From: CAVOAK01 sp965217615
Lineage (GTDB): Bacteria; Pseudomonadota; Alphaproteobacteria; UBA8366; CAVOAK01
DNA: 64,000 nucleotides
Direction: 5' to 3'
Assembly: GCA_965217615.1 (NCBI GenBank)
Contig: CBDCIT010000035.1
Span: 62,001 to 126,000, forward strand
Under the pieces are notes generated by a model. That model was given only the letters and a program-made list of their open reading frames with translations. It was not told the DNA's origin and ran no database searches. The translations under genes and the position numbers were made by a program. Below are positions 29,096 through 38,353 of this stretch, piece by piece (position 1 is the first letter of the stretch; each line of letters opens with the position of its first letter).

Positions 29096-30004
29096 ATGAA
29101 ACGACTCTCCGGCCTTTCCGCCAATTTGCGCGGCATGGCCATCGTGTTTGTCTCGACCTTCGGATTTGCTTCCTCCCACGGAATGGTCCGCCAAGTCTCG
29201 TCGGATCTGCACGCGTTCGAGATCGTTTTCTTCCGCAATTTGCTGGGCTCGCTGGTGCTTCTGCCATGGTTCGTACGCGGCGGTATTACACCGCTCAAAA
29301 CGCGCCAACTCTGGCTTCATGTCATTCGCGTCGGCATAAGCATCGTATCGACCTTTGCCTTTTACATGGCGCTGATCATAGCGCCGCTTGCCCAGGTAAC
29401 CGCACTTTCGTTCCTCGGTCCCATAATCGGTGCCTTTCTGGCCACTCTGTTCCTCGGCGAGATCGTGCGCATCAGACGATGGGCAGCGATCCTGTTCGGC
29501 TTTGCCGGCACCTTTATCGTGTTGCGTCCGGGTGTGGGTACGATCGAGTTCGGCGCCGTGCTGGCGCTTGCCTCGGCAATTGGTTGGGGGTTTTCCATGA
29601 CCCTCGTCAAGTTTCTGAGCCGGACGGAATCGAGCGTGACGATCATGAGCTACAACATCATGCTGATGACGCCGCTGTCGCTACTGGCGGCGTTGTATGT
29701 TTGGCAGTGGCCGACATGGACGCATCTGATGTGGCTCGGCGCCATAGGTTTGATCACGACCGCTGCAGGGCTCGCGTTCACCCAGGCCATCAAGGACTCT
29801 GCCATCAACGTCGTTGTGCCGCTCGATTTCTTCCGCCTAATCTGGATCGCCATTATCGGTTTCGTCTTTTACGGGGAAGTTCCGACAATTTTTACCTGGA
29901 TCGGCGGAGCGATGATTTTTGGTAGCGCGACCTACATTGCCTACCGCGAGAGCAAGCTGACCCGCGCAACTCCCAGCAAGTTCACCTCGTCACAGCACAC
30001 CTAG
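29096..30004 (+). CDS. EamA/DMT-family transporter, intact
   Basis: Ten-helix inner-membrane exporter of 302 residues. ATG 29096 (MKRLSGLSANLRG) is preferred because the related gene at 22283 aligns from here; a TTG at 29057 is also open. Repeated halves are visible: FRNLLGSLVLLPWFV with ALSFLGPIIGAFLATLFLGE, then GWGFSMTLVKFL with VVPLDFFRLIWIAIIGFVFY and a C-terminal FTWIGGAMIFGSATYIAYRE. The substrate is unknown. It is divergent from the triple Rieske cluster and is followed within 50 bases by an IS1202-type insertion. Confidence 0.92.
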   Translation: MKRLSGLSANLRGMAIVFVSTFGFASSHGMVRQVSSDLHAFEIVFFRNLLGSLVLLPWFVRGGITPLKTRQLWLHVIRVGISIVSTFAFYMALIIAPLAQVTALSFLGPIIGAFLATLFLGEIVRIRRWAAILFGFAGTFIVLRPGVGTIEFGAVLALASAIGWGFSMTLVKFLSRTESSVTIMSYNIMLMTPLSLLAALYVWQWPTWTHLMWLGAIGLITTAAGLAFTQAIKDSAINVVVPLDFFRLIWIAIIGFVFYGEVPTIFTWIGGAMIFGSATYIAYRESKLTRATPSKFTSSQHT

Positions 30005-30054
30005 GCAAATTCGCGGCCCCCGGCGCCATATCGCTCGCCATATCACCGGGGTTG

Positions 30055-31402
30055 TGTCGATAACAAACTGAGTTGACCGCTTTATGTACCATATGAATTG
30101 ACCGCTTCTGTTGTGGTGGTTTGGCTCGGTCGCGTCGAAGCGGGTCACGCGGCCTGGAGCCTGTCGTCGTCGATGGTTTCGCCGTCGGCGCGGTAGCGCG
30201 CCAGACACCTGGGTCCGTGGAAGACGGCCAGGTGGCCGTCGGGATATTCGTGCACCCGGACCTGCGCCTTGACGTAGTGGTGGCGGTGGCGATCGGCCGG
30301 GATCTGCAGCGTGCGGTTCTTGTAGCGCACGGTGTTGTCGCCCGCGACGACGCGGTCCTCCTGGGCGCAGAGGATGTCCTCGAGCGTGCCGGCAAAAGCC
30401 ACGAAAGCCGAGCCGGTGTCCGCGGCCGGGCGGGCGAAGCGGGCGTTGTGCGCCGGCCAGAAGAGCTCCTCGAGAAAGCGATTGGCCTCGGCCATGGTGG
30501 CGATCCCGGCGAGGCGCAGCTCCTGGGGCAGGCGCTTCTGCAAGGTCCCGAACATGCGCTCCGAGCGGCCCCGGGCCTGCGGCGAATAGGCCGCGATCAA
30601 CTCGATGCCGAGCTGCGCCAAGGCCCGGCCGATCTGGGTCGGGTTGTCCTTGTCCACACCGCCGCCTGCCTCGGGCGTGTGCCAGTAGTGCGAGGCCCGA
30701 TCGGCGTAGAGCGAGCAGAACAGCCCGTTTTCGGCGATCACCTCGCCGAGCCCGCGGAACGTGCTCATCATGCCCTCCTCGGCAACGAAGAAGCCCGAAT
30801 AGACCTCCGATGTCGCATCGTCCATGGTCACGATCAGATCCCACCACTGGCCCGCAACCCACTCGTGGCTCGAGCCGTCCTGGTGCAGCAGCATCCCCAC
30901 CACCGGTCGGCGCGGCCGCTTCCGGCGGTGCGCCCCGCGCCTGGGCGCCGGCTTGATCTTGCCGTGCGCCTGCAAGCTCAGGCGAAGCCAGTTGTAGCTC
31001 AGCCCGAAGCCATGCTCGCAGACCAGCTTCTCGTGGAAGTGCTTGGCCGTGAAGTCCGGGTAGCGCGTCTCGAACAGCTCCAGCACCCGCATCACCTCGT
31101 CCACCGGCGCGCGGCGCGCCGAGACCCGCCCAAGGCGCCGGTCGTACAAACCCTCGGCACCCTCGGCCTCATAGCGCTCCCGCCAGCGCCGGAACGTCCG
31201 CTCCGACATGCCCAGGATCTCCGAGGCCTCGGCCTGGCTCAAATCACCCCGATAACAACGTCCGTAGACATCCTCGAACTTCATCAATCTCAGTCCCTGC
31301 AACTGCTCCGTCCGGCGCATCCGATTCCTCCAGATTTGGAGGAAATCTAAAACCGGACAGATCATCTGTTACATAGACCGGTCATATCGTGTGTTAGCGA
31401 CA
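30055..31402. mobile_element. IS1202/ISNCY-type element, complete, 1348 bp
   Basis: The terminal inverted repeats begin TGTCGATAACA at 30055 and, read inverted from 31402, TGTCGCTAACA. The similarity reaches about 50 bases (shared TGACCG, TATGTA and TGTCCG/TGACCG blocks). A 16-bp target duplication, CATATCACCGGGGTTG, lies at 30039-30054 and 31403-31418. Long target duplications are known for the IS1202 group. The single gene is intact, so the element may be active. Confidence 0.92.
30145..31320 (-). CDS. IS1202/ISNCY-type DDE transposase
   Basis: Transposase of about 391 residues. The start is ATG 31320 (MRRTEQLQGLRLMKFED) with GGAGGAA seven bases upstream. The N-terminal helix-turn-helix reads LSQAEASEILGMSERTFRRW. 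The retroviral-integrase-like core has the first Asp in LLHQDGSSHEWV, a second in YADRASHYWHTPEAGG, and the Glu region ARGRSERMFGTLQKRLPQEL. The frame extends further upstream to 31365 but the ribosome site favours 31320. Confidence 0.93.
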   Translation of the reverse strand: MRRTEQLQGLRLMKFEDVYGRCYRGDLSQAEASEILGMSERTFRRWRERYEAEGAEGLYDRRLGRVSARRAPVDEVMRVLELFETRYPDFTAKHFHEKLVCEHGFGLSYNWLRLSLQAHGKIKPAPRRGAHRRKRPRRPVVGMLLHQDGSSHEWVAGQWWDLIVTMDDATSEVYSGFFVAEEGMMSTFRGLGEVIAENGLFCSLYADRASHYWHTPEAGGGVDKDNPTQIGRALAQLGIELIAAYSPQARGRSERMFGTLQKRLPQELRLAGIATMAEANRFLEELFWPAHNARFARPAADTGSAFVAFAGTLEDILCAQEDRVVAGDNTVRYKNRTLQIPADRHRHHYVKAQVRVHEYPDGHLAVFHGPRCLARYRADGETIDDDRLQAA

Positions 31403-31478
31403 CATATCACCGGGGTTGTGGGACTCCGAGCGGTTCCGTGCGATACTATTGGCTAGGTTGAAGATCAGGGATCGGATA

Positions 31479-31784
31479 ATGCCGATACTACGGTCGCTCT
31501 TTTGGTATGCCGCGCAACGAGTCGCCAGCGATCCGGAGGCTCGGGCTAAGGCAGCGAAACTGCTCGAGCACGAGATCAAGCCGCGTGCGCGGGCGGCGTG
31601 GCATCAAACGAAGCCCGCCATCGCGCGTCTTGCCGACCGGCTGGAGCGAATCGCCGGTGATCCAGGCCCGATCGACACGGAGCAGCCGCGGCACAGCGAA
31701 GCCGGCGAGAGTTCGAATGCCAAGGCGTTCCGGCGCAAGCTCGCAAGGAGATTGGGCGGTGGCCGCCTCTGGCTCTGGAAGTAG
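31479..31784 (+). CDS. small basic hypothetical protein
   Basis: ORF of 101 residues, MPILRSLFWYAAQRVASDP at the start, then ARAKAAKLLEHEIKPRARAAW and a long amphipathic helix KPAIARLADRLERIAGDPG, ending in a basic tail RRKLARRLGGGRLWLWK. The pattern of a short hydrophobic start and lysine/arginine-rich helices looks like a conserved alphaproteobacterial small protein, but I do not recognise the family. The IS1202-type insertion lies only 60 bases upstream and may have removed its promoter. Plausible but unproven. Confidence 0.55.
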   Translation: MPILRSLFWYAAQRVASDPEARAKAAKLLEHEIKPRARAAWHQTKPAIARLADRLERIAGDPGPIDTEQPRHSEAGESSNAKAFRRKLARRLGGGRLWLWK

Positions 31785-31873
31785 CCCAACTCGATCAGAC
31801 CATCCGCCCCAAACTTAGGTCCGGTTCCCTCGGCACTCGTATACTGCCAACTGCTTCGCGCGAGGTGCGGGAT

Positions 31874-32272
31874 TTACGCCTCGTCGTCAGGAATAACCGC
31901 CGTTACGTCGATCTCGACGATCCATTCCGGCCGCGCAAGGCCAGTGACGGTGACGCCGGTCGAGCAGTATGGGATCCCTTTCATCCATTTCGCCATGGCG
32001 CCATATACGGCTTCGCGATGCCGCCAATCGGTCACGTAGACCGTCGCCTTGACGATATGCTCGAGCTTCGATCCCGCATCTTCCAGGACTTGTTTGATAT
32101 TGCTCATGGCCTGATCGGCCTGCGCGCCCGGCTCGTTCGGTATCGTCGTGCCATCCAAGTCCCAACTGACCTGGCCCATCATATAGATCGTATTGCCCGC
32201 CCTAATCGACTGACAGAATGACAGGTCGCGTCCATAGCTTTCCGGATAAGGCCTGATGATCGTGTGAGGCAT
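31874..32272 (-). CDS. RidA-family (YjgF/YER057c/UK114) enamine/imine deaminase-like protein
   Basis: Small trimeric-type protein of 132 residues. Family signs are FCQSIRAGNTIYMMGQVSWD, QADQAMSNIKQVLEDAG with the conserved Asn/Gln, HIVKATVYVTD, and the C-terminal ARPEWIVEIDVTAVIP. True RidA hydrolyses reactive enamines using an Arg near the C-terminus of the IPARxA type. Here the equivalent reads TGLARPEWIVEID, so the Arg is present. Its setting among oxygenase genes fits a catabolic RidA-like role, for example hydrolysing an unstable imine product. That is an inference. The frame is intact. Confidence 0.88.
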   Translation of the reverse strand: MPHTIIRPYPESYGRDLSFCQSIRAGNTIYMMGQVSWDLDGTTIPNEPGAQADQAMSNIKQVLEDAGSKLEHIVKATVYVTDWRHREAVYGAMAKWMKGIPYCSTGVTVTGLARPEWIVEIDVTAVIPDDEA

Positions 32273-32529
32273 CGATATCTCCCTTGATTATGTGAGGTCT
32301 CGGGATTCGGCCAACCGTGCGGTTAGACCAGCCCAAACTTGATTGGCATTGGACTCGCCGCAACGTCGCATGCCCAACATTGTGGAACAAGCAGACCTTC
32401 CGCGGCCGGCGATTTTCGGGGGAGCAGGTTGAAAGACGAAGTGCTATACCATTTGACAGTCACATAATCGCGACAGAACGCCGCAGCGAATCTTGGGCAC
32501 CGAGCAACGTCATATCGGCGCTTATGGTA

Positions 32530-33876
32530 TTAAGACGTATTGCGCAATTTCTTGAGCTGGCGTGTGACTTTGGCTTGGCGCTCTTCATAGCCAAGCGGCA
32601 ACGTGTCGACGATGACCCGCCCGACGGCGCTTCCAAGGGTTTGGCGCAGTTCACGTTCGTCGCCGGCCGTTTTGGGAATGGCCAGCACGACATCACCTGA
32701 GATCGTCGACACGCGGCCGTCCGCATTGAGGGCAGGTATTTGCGGTGGCTCACCTTTCTTGACGCGGCGTATGCCGCGCCGCAGCATCGCTCTTAGCATG
32801 CCGACGCCGGTGTCGGTCTGACCCAAACGTTCGAGCTTGTGGACGGTGATCGGGCCTTGGCCGACCTGCGCTTCGAAATCGCCGGGCTCGCGGCGACTCT
32901 CCTCCGAAGTGCGCTCGATTCCAGTCTGGCCGATGAAATCCACCTTGTTGAGCCCAATTCGATCGTAGTCGGGCTCGTTACCGACCATATCGTTAAAGTG
33001 GCGCCAGGCGATCAGCTTACAGTTCGTGTCGTCGACCGGAACCACCCATTTCGAGATACCTGCACGGGTGAACCATTTCTCGCTCGAGGCATCCTCGTAA
33101 ATGTTGGTCGGCTGCGCAAAATTGGGCGCGATGGTCTCGGCCACCCGGACCCAGATGAAATCGCCCCAACGCCGGGTGTTGGTCAGGTAGACGCGTGCCC
33201 CGTCGCGCGTCCGATGCCACGCGAGGAGCCCGGTCGCGCCCCAGGACGGCGAGAACTGGGTCCCCGTCGAGCGTGTGTGCAGGAAGACGCTATGGAAGGG
33301 ATCCTGGGGGTTTTCATTGACCTGAAGCCAGTTGCACGGCATGTCGATGGCGTAAGGCACCAATTCCGAATCCGCGATCTCGAACGTGTCGTAGATCGGA
33401 AACGCGGGTTTCTCCTCCGGCGGGCCCAGATAGGCAAAGACGAGTCCCTTGTATTCGAGCGCCGGGTAGGCGCCATGGTGCAGGCTATCCTTGATCGGAC
33501 TGTCGTCAGGCTCGCCGGGTGTTTCCAAGATCCGGCCATCCACATCGAACAGCCAGCCATGATAGCAGCAGCGGATGCCATGCTCGGCGATCACGCCATA
33601 CTCAAGCGAGGTGCGGCGATGACTGCATTGCCGGTGCAAGAGCCCGACGTTTCCCGAGAGGTCGCGGAAAGCGACCAGTTCCTCGCCCATGATGCGGAGC
33701 GCCAAAGGAAGATCGGTCAACTGCTCCGACATGCAGACAGGCTGCCAAAAGCGGCGCAGATACTCACCGCACGGCGTCTCCGGGTCGGAGTGCGTCAGAT
33801 CGGCGTCTTCCTTCGCCGTCTCCGAACGGTGGTAGCCGTTGTAGGCCGTTTTGAGCCTGTCGGCAGTGGCGGTCAT
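32530..33876 (-). CDS. Rieske oxygenase, phthalate/vanillate-type (copy 4)
   Basis: Oxygenase of 448 residues of a different branch from copies 1-3. The start is ATG 33876 with AAGGAG upstream. The Rieske ligands are C84 and H86 in QCSHRRTSL and C103 and H106 in CCYHGW. The catalytic iron site is around VNENPQDPFHSVFLH. The N-terminal TPCGEYLRRFWQPVCMSEQL and the long C-terminal extension (TGVGMLRAMLRRGIRRVKKG) are typical of single-subunit aromatic demethylase/dioxygenase proteins such as phthalate 4,5-dioxygenase relatives. No reductase gene is adjacent. It is about 255 bases from RidA, same strand, and divergent from the broken flavin monooxygenase. The stretch 32273-32529 holds nothing I can name. 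Confidence 0.9.
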   Translation of the reverse strand: MTATADRLKTAYNGYHRSETAKEDADLTHSDPETPCGEYLRRFWQPVCMSEQLTDLPLALRIMGEELVAFRDLSGNVGLLHRQCSHRRTSLEYGVIAEHGIRCCYHGWLFDVDGRILETPGEPDDSPIKDSLHHGAYPALEYKGLVFAYLGPPEEKPAFPIYDTFEIADSELVPYAIDMPCNWLQVNENPQDPFHSVFLHTRSTGTQFSPSWGATGLLAWHRTRDGARVYLTNTRRWGDFIWVRVAETIAPNFAQPTNIYEDASSEKWFTRAGISKWVVPVDDTNCKLIAWRHFNDMVGNEPDYDRIGLNKVDFIGQTGIERTSEESRREPGDFEAQVGQGPITVHKLERLGQTDTGVGMLRAMLRRGIRRVKKGEPPQIPALNADGRVSTISGDVVLAIPKTAGDERELRQTLGSAVGRVIVDTLPLGYEERQAKVTRQLKKLRNTS

Positions 33877-33958
33877 TGCATCAACTCCTTGGCGGCGGCA
33901 TTCAGGCCGATACTAATGCAAATGTAAAGGTGATCGCCACATTGGCCGTTCGCCGCCG

Positions 33959-34999
33959 ATGACTCATAGTGCACCCATGATCGACACACCGCTCTCCGTT
34001 CTTGATCTGGCACCGGTCGTCGACGGCAGTGACGCCCGCCAGGCATTGCTCAACACCTTGGACTTGGCCAGCCATGCGGATGCGTGGGGCTTCACACGAT
34101 ACTGGCTGGCAGAGCATCACAACATGCCGGGCATCGCCAGCGCCGCGACGGCGGTAGTGATCGGACAAGTGGCCAAAGCGACGTCGATCATTCGGGTGGG
34201 CGCCGAAGGCGTCATGCTGACCAACCATGCGCCGCTCGTCATTGCCGAGCAGTTCGGCACCCTGGCCGCCCTCTTTCCGGGCCGGATAGATCTGGGCCTG
34301 GGCCGGGCGCCCGGCACCGACCAGCGTACTGCTCATGCGCTACGCCGCACGCTCGATAGCAGCGCCGATGCATTTCCCCAAGACGTGTTGGAGCTGCAGC
34401 ATTATTTCAAGGAACCGGAACCGGGCCAGGCGATCCGCGCCGTGCCGGGCTCTGGCCTGGATGTGCCAATTTGGATTCTGGGGTCCAGCCTCTACGGCGC
34501 CCAGCTCGCCGCCGCCCTTGGTCTGCCGTACGCCTTCGCTTCGCACTTCGCACCGGCAGCCTTGATGCCGGCCATCGAAATCTACCGCGAACGGTTCGAG
34601 CCCTCCTAGCAACTCGACAAACCATACGTCATGTTGGGCATGAACGTTATCGCCGCCGACACCGACGAGGAAGCGCACTTTTTGAGAACCTCGGTCCTGC
34701 AGTCATTCGTCAACTCGCGGAGTAGCAGGCCGGGCAAACTGCCGCCGCCGGTCGCCGATTTTGAAGACCGGCTGCTGCCTGCTGAACGCGCGATGCTGGA
34801 CCAAGCCTTGTCCTGCTCCGCCGTCGGCACACCCGACGCCGTCGAGCATCAGATTTCTGCCTTCGCCGAAGAAACCAATGCCGACGAGATCATGATCACC
34901 TCAAACATTCACGACCACGCCAAACGGCTGCATTCGTTCGAGCTGGTGGCGGCGTTGATGAACACCGGATCTCAGGCTCACGAAAGCGCCGCCAGCTAG
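33959..34999 (+). pseudogene. LLM-class flavin-dependent oxidoreductase, amber codon
   Basis: Luciferase-like monooxygenase of about 346 codons. The N-terminal part has LSVLDLAPVVDGSDARQAL, the FMN-site WLAEHHNMPGIASAATAVVI, RVGAEGVMLTNHAPL and FPGRIDLGLGRAPGTD. An in-frame TAG at 34607-34609 interrupts after RERFEPS; the same frame continues with QLDKPYVMLGMNVIAADTDEEA and ends DHAKRLHSFELVA. One base change (GAG to TAG) would explain it, as relatives commonly have Glu here. The truncated 216-residue product lacks the last third of the barrel. ATG 33977 may be the original start. Confidence 0.88.
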
Positions 35000-35008
35000 G
35001 CGGACCCG

Positions 35009-35461
35009 TCAATCGGTGCGCAAGGCGGCCCGAACCATACGTTCCAAGGCGTCAAGAAAACGCAAACGATCCTTCTTGGAGAACACCGGATTGTAGCCGG
35101 CACTCTCGCCGGTTTCCCGCAAGTGAGCGTTCAATTCGCGCATGGCAAGGGCCGCGCCAATACCAGCCTGCGTGAACGGATGGCCATCGGGCCCGAGAAC
35201 CGCGGCCCCGGCTTCCAGACAGCGGGCGGCGAGCGGAATATCGGTAGTAATCGCGATGTCGCCCGGACCGGCCCGGTCGGCGATCCAATCGTCGGCGATG
35301 TCGGGACCCTGCTCCACCAGCACGCGTCGCACCAAGGGATCGTCATCAAGGCGCATCCATTGGTTCGAGACCATGTGAACGACAAGCCCGTGACGACGCA
35401 CGACACGCATCACCTCGTCTTTGACCGGGCAGGCGTCCGCGTCGACGTAGAGCGCCACCAA
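35009..35461 (-). CDS. yaiI: YaiI/YqxD family protein (DUF188)
   Basis: Protein of 150 residues with a PIN-like fold, no established function in bacteria. The N-terminal VALYVDADACPVKDEV is the family signature. TDIPLAARCLEAGAAVLGPDG, FTQAGIGAALAMRELNAHLRE and FSKKDRLRFLDALERM complete it. It starts two bases after the stop of the ABC-F gene and so belongs to the same transcript. The frame is intact. Confidence 0.92.
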   Translation of the reverse strand: MVALYVDADACPVKDEVMRVVRRHGLVVHMVSNQWMRLDDDPLVRRVLVEQGPDIADDWIADRAGPGDIAITTDIPLAARCLEAGAAVLGPDGHPFTQAGIGAALAMRELNAHLRETGESAGYNPVFSKKDRLRFLDALERMVRAALRTD

Positions 35462-35463
35462 GA

Positions 35464-37353
35464 TCAGGCGGCGTCCGCGCCGGCCAGTTCCAGCGCTTCG
35501 TTTGCCTCAAGCCATCGTGTTTCCGCGTCGGTGAAGGCTTTCTCGACTTCCGCCCTTTTTTTCGTCAACTCGGTCGTGGTCAGGTTCTTGTCCGACCCGT
35601 CATAGGTTTTCGGATCGAACAAGGCGCGATCGATATCCGTGCGCAGCGCCCCCAAACGCTCAAGCTTCCGTTCAGCTTTAGTTACAGCCTTGCGCAGCTC
35701 CTTAGTCTGTTCGCGTTCTTTGGCGGCAAGCCGGCGTTCGTCCTTGCGGCTCCGTTTCGGGACGGATCGGCGGTTATCTTTTATGCTGCGGTTCGAGCCG
35801 CCTAGCACAAAATCGCGGTATTCATCCAATGTACCGGCGAAATCCTTGGCCCCACCATCAGCGATGACCACCAGCCGGTCCGCCGTCAACTCCAGCAGAT
35901 GCCGGTCATGGCTGATGATGATAACCGCCCCGCTATATTCGTTCAGCGCCTGGACCAGCGCCTCGCGCGCGTCGACATCCAGATGGTTGGTCGGTTCGTC
36001 GAGGATCAGCAAATGGGGTGCGTCGCGGGTGATCAAAGCAAGCGACAGGCGTGCCCGTTCACCGCCCGACAGATGGCGCACTGAGAGCTCAGCCTTCTCA
36101 CCGGAAAATCCGAAGCGGCCGAGCTGCGCGCGCACAGCGCCCGGTTTGGCATCGGGCATCAGGCGCGTCATGTGTTGCACCGGCGTATCCTCAGTGCCCA
36201 ATTCCTCAACCTGATGCTGACCAAAATAGCCGACCCGTAGTTTGCCGCTTGCCGTCATTGAACCGGCCATGGCCGGCAATCGTCCCGATAGCAGCCGCGC
36301 CAAGGTCGTCTTGCCGTTGCCATTGCGGCCGAGAAACGCAATCCGGTCGTCGGGATCGAGACGCAGGTTGAGGTTGCTCAAGACCGGGGCGTCCGTATAA
36401 CCGACCGCTGCATCGTCGAGCACGATCAGCGGCGGCTTTAGTTCCTTCGGATTGGGAAAGTGGAACGACCGGCTCGGATCTTCGATCATCGCTGAAGTCG
36501 GCTGCATGCGCGCCAGCACCTTGAGCCGGCTTTGGGCCTGGGTGGCCGTATGCGCCTTGTAGCGCCAGCGATCGACAAAGGCTTGCAGGTGCGCGCGCTG
36601 GCGGTCTTGCTTGAGCCGCATCGCCTCGACCTGTGCCAGGCGCTCGCTTCGCTGGCGCTCGAACGCATCGTAGCCGCCGCTATAGAGCGCAAGCTTGCCA
36701 TTCTCCAGATGGAGAATCTGATCGACCACGTTGTTCAGCAGGTCGCGTTCGTGACTGATTACCAGCACGGTGCCGCGATAGGCCTTCAGAAACGATTCCA
36801 GCCAGAGTGTGGACTCAAGATCGAGATGGTTGCTGGGCTCGTCAAGCAACAGTAGTTCAGGCGCAGAATACAATAGCTCAGCCAGGGCCACACGCATGCG
36901 CCAGCCACCCGACAAGCCGTCGAGCGAGCGATGCTGGGCCTCCTCGTCGAACCCCAGGCCGGCTAAAACGCGCGAGGCGCGCGTAGGCGCAGAATGCGCC
37001 TCGATGGTATTCAGGCGTTCATGAATTTCGCCGATCCGATGGCTGTCGGTCGCTTGCTCCGCCTCGGCCATCAGGCGCGCGCGCTCCTCATCGGCGGCCA
37101 GCACGCGATCGAACGGTGACTCCGCGCCGCCCGGGGCTTCCTGAGCGATATAGCCGATCCGCATATCGCGTGGCGTTTCAACGCTGCCGCCGTCGGCGTC
37201 CAACTCGCCCGCCACGACCTTCATCAAGGTCGATTTTCCGGCGCCATTGCGACCGACGAACCCGACACGGCTCGTGGAGGGGATCGACGCTGAGGCGCGG
37301 TCGAGGATCACCTTGCCGCCGAGACGCACGGTTATGTCGGAGATCGTCAACAT
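35464..37353 (-). CDS. ABC-F family ATPase (Uup/YheS type)
   Basis: Soluble twin-ATPase of 629 residues that binds ribosomes; the family relieves translational stalling. The start is ATG 37353 (MLTISDITVRLGGK). The first cassette has Walker A GRNGAGKST, signature LSGGWRMRV and Walker B LLLLDEPSNHLD. The second has GRNGNGKTT, LSGGERARLS and LLILDEPTNHLD. A charged linker (YDAFERQRSERLAQVEAM) joins them, and a lysine-rich C-terminal coiled coil (ELRKAVTKAERKLERLG) ends the protein. There is no membrane segment, so it is not a transporter. It is followed by yaiI. Confidence 0.95.
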   Translation of the reverse strand: MLTISDITVRLGGKVILDRASASIPSTSRVGFVGRNGAGKSTLMKVVAGELDADGGSVETPRDMRIGYIAQEAPGGAESPFDRVLAADEERARLMAEAEQATDSHRIGEIHERLNTIEAHSAPTRASRVLAGLGFDEEAQHRSLDGLSGGWRMRVALAELLYSAPELLLLDEPSNHLDLESTLWLESFLKAYRGTVLVISHERDLLNNVVDQILHLENGKLALYSGGYDAFERQRSERLAQVEAMRLKQDRQRAHLQAFVDRWRYKAHTATQAQSRLKVLARMQPTSAMIEDPSRSFHFPNPKELKPPLIVLDDAAVGYTDAPVLSNLNLRLDPDDRIAFLGRNGNGKTTLARLLSGRLPAMAGSMTASGKLRVGYFGQHQVEELGTEDTPVQHMTRLMPDAKPGAVRAQLGRFGFSGEKAELSVRHLSGGERARLSLALITRDAPHLLILDEPTNHLDVDAREALVQALNEYSGAVIIISHDRHLLELTADRLVVIADGGAKDFAGTLDEYRDFVLGGSNRSIKDNRRSVPKRSRKDERRLAAKEREQTKELRKAVTKAERKLERLGALRTDIDRALFDPKTYDGSDKNLTTTELTKKRAEVEKAFTDAETRWLEANEALELAGADAA

Positions 37354-37428
37354 GGCGCGGCTGATAACACGACCCACCGTCTACGTCAGCAGGCTCTGCT
37401 TCAACGTGCCCACATAGAATGGGGCAGG

Positions 37429-38280
37429 GTGCAGCGAGACTAGCTGCTGTACTTGCGGGTGAGAGTCCCGTCGGCGCAATTCTCAGTTTAGCGCCGTAGT
37501 GATATCCGGCAGGCATGCGGGGCGACCCGGTGGTCTGAAAGCCCGGAAGTAAAAGCCCCGGAGGGTCGTAGTGCCTCTCAGGTCTGGTCAGTTCGGTGGG
37601 GCGAGCGAACAGTAGGGCCGTAACGAAAGTGAACGGATTAAGCGTCGAAAATCATGTCCTGCATGAAGCTGATTTGCGGGGTAAACGGAGCTGCCAAGGG
37701 TTTCCTGCCTATCCGATGGCCAGTGCCGGTGCGGAAGAACTGAGGCGCACGCATCGGGGCTCCCGGCGTATTGAAGGCGGCAATACTGGACAGTACAGCA
37801 GTGAAAGTCCGGAAGGTGTGGAGGTCAGACAGGATGATCCTTGGATGTCAAAGACCGTGTCTATAACTGGCTGTGCCGGGAAATGAGACGGAGATCTCCA
37901 GACTGGCGGATGAGGTCGTCAAGCGTTGATGGGCGGGACAACATAACCCGGCTGGAGCGAGGACCTCAGAGCTCAGGTGGCAGTGCTGCTACCGTATGGT
38001 CCGCACACAGAGGCGGACGGTCTTCAAGGCGGTCGGCACGGTCTAAGGACGGAGCAAACGAGGGCTGTGGTCAGGAGAATGGCTGGGTCGACCTTAACCC
38101 TGACGCGTCCGCGGAAGGCTCCACTCCGAACTGTGAGGTGCCTGATGCTTGAAGCCGGACCGGGGAAAACCCGATGTCCGGAATTTTAGGGGGGGGCGGC
38201 TGGAAACGTGGCCTATGGTGGAACTGTGAACCCACCCCGCAACCGAAAGGGCGGGGCTGGAAACCCTCCACCTACCGGTG
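37429..38280 (+). ncRNA. group II intron-like RNA without reverse transcriptase
   Basis: About 850 bases with no convincing gene but with group II intron hallmarks in order. The 5' end reads GTGCAGCGAGAC, followed by the hairpin CGGGTGAGAGTCCCG near 37455. Domain I-type motifs GAAAGCCCGGAAGTAAAAGC and CCGTAACGAAAGTGAACGG (near 37620) come next. A domain V-like hairpin lies at 38151-38184: GAAGCCGGA, CCGGG, GAAA, ACCCG, AT, GTCCGG. Then come GGCGGCTGGAAACGTGGCC and another GC hairpin. No reverse transcriptase/maturase frame is present. The base of domain V reads GGAATT where GGTTC is usual, so the triad pairing may be damaged. Ends are approximate. It lies between the ABC-F gene and tRNA-Glu. 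Confidence 0.6.
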
Positions 38281-38353
38281 TGCGCGCCAGTGCCCTACCC
38301 GACACAGGCACGAAGGCACAAATTCCGCCAAAAAACAGGGATTTACAAGAAAG

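Noticed and set aside
30121..31350. 409-codon plus-strand ORF opposite the IS1202-type transposase
   Set aside because: It is the shadow of the clear transposase on the minus strand.
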